NCBI RefSeq assembly: GCF_000006405.1
Contig: NW_003214550.1
Location: 37,435-92,354, forward strand
Source of the DNA: Perkinsus marinus ATCC 50983
Lineage: Eukaryota > Perkinsozoa > Perkinsida > Perkinsidae
Length of the DNA: 54,920 nucleotides
Reading direction: 5' to 3'
Shown: piece after piece, positions 50,435 through 54,920 of the stretch
How positions within the stretch are numbered: the first letter of the stretch is position 1
How the letters are laid out: each line of letters opens with the position of its first letter
Program-made: the position numbers and the translations under genes
Notes under the pieces: generated by a model
Told to the model about the DNA's origin: nothing
What the model saw: the letters and a program-made list of their open reading frames with translations, nothing else
Database searches by the model: none

Positions 50435-53400
50435 TGCGCGCGTCCGTACGGCGCGAGGTATGACACTAAGGATTCTGTGATGCTGGTCATAGGCGAGCGC
50501 TACTTTATGTACATGCGTGCTGCTTTCACGCTGCTGTGTGTTTACGTACGGGCTTTTATAAGTTAAGTTAGGCTAAGTTGAGTCCGGTATAAGTTCTATA
50601 CAAGGCTTTTACTAGTTACTGACTTATACTAGCTTACATAGGGATCCATATCTATATGAGGAGGATATGGATAATAGGGTCTTCATTGTGTTGCTATAGT
50701 TTTGCGGCCATTGATTGCACTCTATTGGGCACTGGATCATTCGCTATGGTTTTGCGAACCCTTATGGGTTTAGGGTTTTTGAGTCATCTGAGGACTAAGG
50801 TTGTCGCTACGGATTGTCGATATATATTAACGGAGTCTAGCTTTGAGTTATCTGAGTTCGGAATGGTTGTTACACGTTCAGGAAAGACTACCGAAGTGCC
50901 ACGTAATCGTGACACTGATGTTATAGTCAAGGTACGTCGTAGACGTGTTAAGGAAAAGACGAGTCATGCTTCTCATGCGCAGTGTGCAGAAAGGGAGTCA
51001 ACCCATGGTACCTCGGTTACTCCCACTAGTTACCCGAGTCCTCATAGGGAGGACCACCGCTGCGCGTATTCTACCGGGATTCTTCCCGACTACAGATCTA
51101 CGGTTACTGGTGATATAAGGTCTGTGAGAAGGGTTACATCGACCGATATCTTGTTGGATCGGAGCTTGGGGTATGATGGTATCAAGAAGAATGTATCTAA
51201 CAACCGCACTGACTTGGAGGAGGCTCTAAGGCCGCTCGGTTTATTGGCAAGTTCCGAAGTGGAGCCCCCCCAACCTATTGGTGATATAAATGACATCATT
51301 GATGGTCCAGAGGAGCAAGGGCGACAGCATGGGTTCATCCCCATGGTGGTTAATGCGAGGCTACCGAAGGTATGGTATCCAAGGGTAGATATGGGGCTAC
51401 CAAGGGATTCCTGTGAATGGTTACGTGGCTTGGCGTTTATGGCATACAAACTGGCCCAACTTGGGGCTGATAAGGTCATTGAGGCGCCCTATAAGGTCAC
51501 AGTAAGGTCGGATAGTTGTGGTGAGCTACAAGAAGATTCATCAAGGGTGGTAGATATCACCACATCTCGCGCCCTTGTAACTCAGGGCGTTCCCCTCCGT
51601 AGTTTGGAAGAGGACGCTAGCGCCTGTATCGTCCCGTTGATCCGAGTTATGTGGACCGGGCGTTGGGCAAGGAGCCATAGGTCCAGGGTACGGTCAGATG
51701 GACAAGGTCAGTACCCCCGAGCACACCAGGAGTTTGGCTGCGTGCCCGCCAAGTTCCCCAACTCCTTAGGGTCTTCACAGTGCATTCTAGATCACGCCTG
51801 TGAGGGTTCTCCTAGTGGAAACGGGCATCCTCTCGATGCCATCTGCGATGATGTCACGCCCACTGGAAGGCTAGTTAGGGTACAGATGCTAGGTAGTTTC
51901 CCAGCCTATGCACTTGGAACAGGTCCGAGGTTGTCGTTATTAGATGGGAGCCATTGGTCGGTGCGTCCCTGCCTCGTCAAACCCGCCGATGACGCCTGCG
52001 GGCGTAGCCTTGTTGAAAGCGATGACAATGTACCAAACCTAGTATGCTTGCGTGATGAACAAGCGAAGGGTGCTCGAGTATTGGTTGGGGCGGTAGCCTG
52101 CCCGAAGTTTGAAGGGTTCAAAGGTTACGGTTCCACATGCTCTTCTCTGAGCGATTATTCTATGATCGACGGTCGTGCCTCGGAGATTGATGGACAAGCG
52201 GGTACTCGAGTATCTGTTAATGCCGACCACCCCCCATATGGTGTAGAAGGACTTTCTCGTGAGGATGGTTACGGAGAGGTTGTTGACAAGACAAGTCGTA
52301 GGGAAGATGACTATACGGTTATGCAGTCAGGAGTTCAACTACGACCACTACTATGTCATACTGTAACCAAAGGGACTAGAGGTTCGTCCTCCAGTTCGTC
52401 TAATTCAACTACTATTTTGCAAGCGGAAAAAGGTAAATACGGCTTTGAGCCGGAATCGACTAAGGGGATGATTTCCTCCCCATTTATCTGTTCACCTCAG
52501 GTGATCGATAAGTATCGGTCTTCTCAGTGTTCAGGTATTCAAGTAGAAGACAAGGACGGCCAAGGCCCCCATGAGCCATTCTTGTCAACTACAACCGATC
52601 AACCTGGGGACGCTCAGGAAGACGGTGAATTAACTCAAGATCAACGTGTTGATAGGGTTACCAATAAGGATTACCCCGAGGACGGCAACGATGATCAACG
52701 CGGGCAACAGAGACTCCATAACGCCTCTGACAATAAGCAGGAGAGAAAGGAAGAGTATGAAGAAGATAAGGTGAACGATGAGAATAAGAGGGATACTGCA
52801 AATGATAAGAGGAGATATGGAGAGAGTGGAAAGCGATACAACCCTTATGATGGGAGCTCTGGAAGTGGGAGTGATAGATCGAGAAGGGATAAGTATGGTG
52901 GAAGGAGAAGTAGGAGGAGAAGATCCCCTTCGAGCGACCCGACATCCTCGGATTCGAGCTCGGATAGTAAGGGTAAGAGACCGAGATCGAGCAATCGAGT
53001 AGATCGTTCGAGTTCGGAGGATAGTGATTATGGGGTGAAGCATCGCCTAACAGGCGGTGGACACTTCCATCCAGTACGTAGGGTTGTACGATCCTCTCGG
53101 AAGTGTGATGTCTGTGCCACAAGAGAGTGTCGGACCAAGATCCACTACAAGGAGTACGACTCGGCCGAGCAGATGGCTATGAAGCTTAGGCCAGCAAGAA
53201 GGTATAATGGCGGAGAAGATATACGGTCTGGTACGACATGGATCGAAGAAATGGAACGAACTACTGAAGGTCATTCTGAAGTGGTTCAATATTTGTGGCT
53301 GAAACACCACACGGATATGGATGTGTGGGGTAAGGTTACTGATAGAGATAGTCCCCCGCACAGATGCTATAAGTCATTCGCCTATCATTTGGAAAGGGTC

Positions 53401-54920
53401 TGCAGAAGGTTTAGGAAGATATATGATACCGACGAGCACTTACAGCGTGCCAATAGGGCTTTCCAGTTATGTACGCAAGGTAAGGATTCGGTTCATCGGT
53501 TTGCTAAGCGACTCGAGAGGCTATCTACTGAGCTATATCATTTGGGTGCTCCACCCTTGGAGTATATGCTAAAGTGGAGGCTATATACGGGTTTAGCGGA
53601 TAAGGAATTGCGAATCAAGTTGGATGATTATGTATCAGACCCTAAGGTGAGCTATCAACGGTTCCGCGAGAAGGTTCTCACCAAGCATCGGCGTATGTAC
53701 CAAATAGCGAAGATGATTGATGAAGACTACGCTATGGGAAATGGTTATGAACCTGAAGAGAGAAAGCGGTTTAGGAGTCCTAGTCATGACCGAAAAGGAT
53801 CGAAGTTTGTACAAGCACTTCTACATGCATCCGATAGTGAAGATTCGGCAAGCAGTATGCGAAGGTGTCACGTCTTTGCCATGGGGCAAGATAAGGCCGA
53901 GTTCAAGTGCTATCGCTGCTTGGGTAAAGGTCATTCTGCAAAAAGGTGCACAGCTGAAGAACCCAGGGATTTAGATGAGAGGTGTCTAAGGTGCGGGAGC
54001 CCAGGGCATAGATTGGATGACTGCAAGATCCAAGTTGAGAGGGCTACGTGTGCCAGATGCGGTTTGGCTGGTCATTTGGCCTATGTGTGTAGAGGGAGAA
54101 TCAAAGGTCTGACGTCTTCAAGGAGTCCATCCCCTATGAGAACTAATCGCCCAGATAAGGCGAAGGTGCATTGTGCTACTTATTCTCCATTCAGGATATT
54201 TACACTTTCTGGTGGTCTACAGGGTTTAGAAGAACGGTATCACCTTAATCTATCTTGTAAGGAGAAAATGGCTATGGTTATAGGGGATGTTGAGATTGAA
54301 GGAGAGACTATTACCGCGCTCTTCGACACAGGAGCCGAATTATCGCTAGTCACTATATCTACATTAGAGAGGCTTGGTATGGATGGTGCTATCGATACTA
54401 CGGTTACCCCTCCCATTGTCGTGGCAGATGGTGGTAAGTTGAGGATATATGGTGCGGTTATGTTACGTATTACTACACCTGATATTTCTATTAAGGATCA
54501 GTTTATAGTCACTGATGACTGTTTAACTGTCCCGCTGTTACTAGGATGTCCAACATTGGCAAAATTGAAGACATCTATTCACGTCACCTCTGAAGGAACT
54601 TATATCCAGACCAACGTGGGACCTGTGGATCCTATTAAAGTTAAAGGGAAGGTGAAGTTCTCCGATAAGGTTGATTATTTCCCTGAAGAAATATTTCAAG
54701 GGTGGGAACATCCAACAAATGAAATATTGGTGAACTATCAGGTCTATATTATAAATCAGTTGGTGAGAGCGGATAAGGTTCAAGGAGTGAATGCTGATTA
54801 CGTCACCGTGGAGAAACTTGAGAGCCCTACATCCTTATGGTATTGGTCACGGTTCCCTTGTCAAGATTCGTCAATGGTAGAGAGGAGAACCAGTAAGGTA
54901 TCTTGTGTTGCTGGCCCCAA
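50435..54920 (+). mobile_element. LTR-type retrotransposon, 5' part (gag and protease)
   Basis: Starts with TG (a typical LTR start) inside the T-loop of a tRNA-His gene and runs off the window. One very long frame starts at about 50863 and stays open to the end in the parts I read. Order: a charged, low-complexity N-terminal region (to about 53.1 kb), a gag-like helical domain (about 53.25-53.70 kb), three CCHC zinc knuckles (about 53.90-54.10 kb), and an aspartic protease with the DTGAE active site (about 54.33 kb). Reverse transcriptase and integrase would lie beyond the window, so Ty3/gypsy versus another LTR clade cannot be decided. The visible part looks whole, suggesting a young insertion. 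Confidence 0.8.

Noticed and set aside
50760-50785. Telomere-like TTTAGGG
   Set aside because: Only one to two units, within the retrotransposon 5' region. Not a telomeric tract.

Overview
The window looks like nuclear DNA of an alveolate protist, most likely a Perkinsus species or close relative. Supporting signs: (i) almost every protein gene is cut by very short GT-AG introns (about 36-60 nt, a few near 200 nt); (ii) there is a RAP-domain protein of the kind expanded in alveolates, and an RRM protein resembling dinoflagellate/Perkinsus families; (iii) standard stop codons are used. The species name is inference. Most genes had to be read by joining exons by eye, so outer limits are good to tens of bases and some internal splice sites are unresolved.

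Layout. 0.2-5.9 kb (-): a long coiled-coil protein in many small exons. 6.8-8.0 kb (+): an intronless SLC35F6-like membrane transporter. 8.5-9.0 kb (-): a small four-exon protein with a 2OG-Fe(II)-oxygenase/cupin-like pattern. 9.4-10.5 kb (-): a protein with a possible AbfB-like beta-trefoil. 11.2-12.3 kb (-): a phosducin-like chaperone cofactor. 12.4-12.7 kb (-): a small unknown protein. 12.8-15.0 kb (-): a RAP-domain protein. 15.7-26.7 kb (-): a giant cysteine-rich multi-pass membrane protein. 27.0-29.6 kb (-): a DZIP1 homologue. 29.7-31.7 kb (-): a PIH1-domain protein. 32.5-37.9 kb (-): VPS54. 38.0-39.3 kb (-): a TIP30/HTATIP2-type Rossmann protein. 40.1-41.3 kb (+): an RRM protein. 42.7-44.7 kb (+): an unknown basic protein. 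45.7-48.7 kb (+): two tandem acyl-protein thioesterases, with a decayed third copy upstream. 49.2-50.4 kb: a tandem tRNA-His array carrying two mobile insertions. 50.4 kb to the end (+): the 5' part of a gag/protease retrotransposon.

How genes relate: DZIP1 and PIH1 proteins are both tied to cilia/flagella (basal body and dynein-arm assembly), fitting a flagellated zoospore. VPS54 belongs to the GARP tethering complex. Acyl-protein thioesterases remove palmitate. No operon logic is implied, but ten to twelve consecutive genes between 8.5 and 39.3 kb all lie on the minus strand, like the unidirectional gene clusters of dinoflagellates.

The most unusual signal is in the introns. A 16-17 nt motif (CGCGCGCCACGAAATTA and variants) sits in at least four introns of four different genes, always in the sense orientation and 15-24 nt after the 5' splice site. 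A second module resembling a tRNA T-arm (GGTTCGANTCCC or its complement) lies in at least five other introns. These look like introner-like or otherwise copied intron modules.
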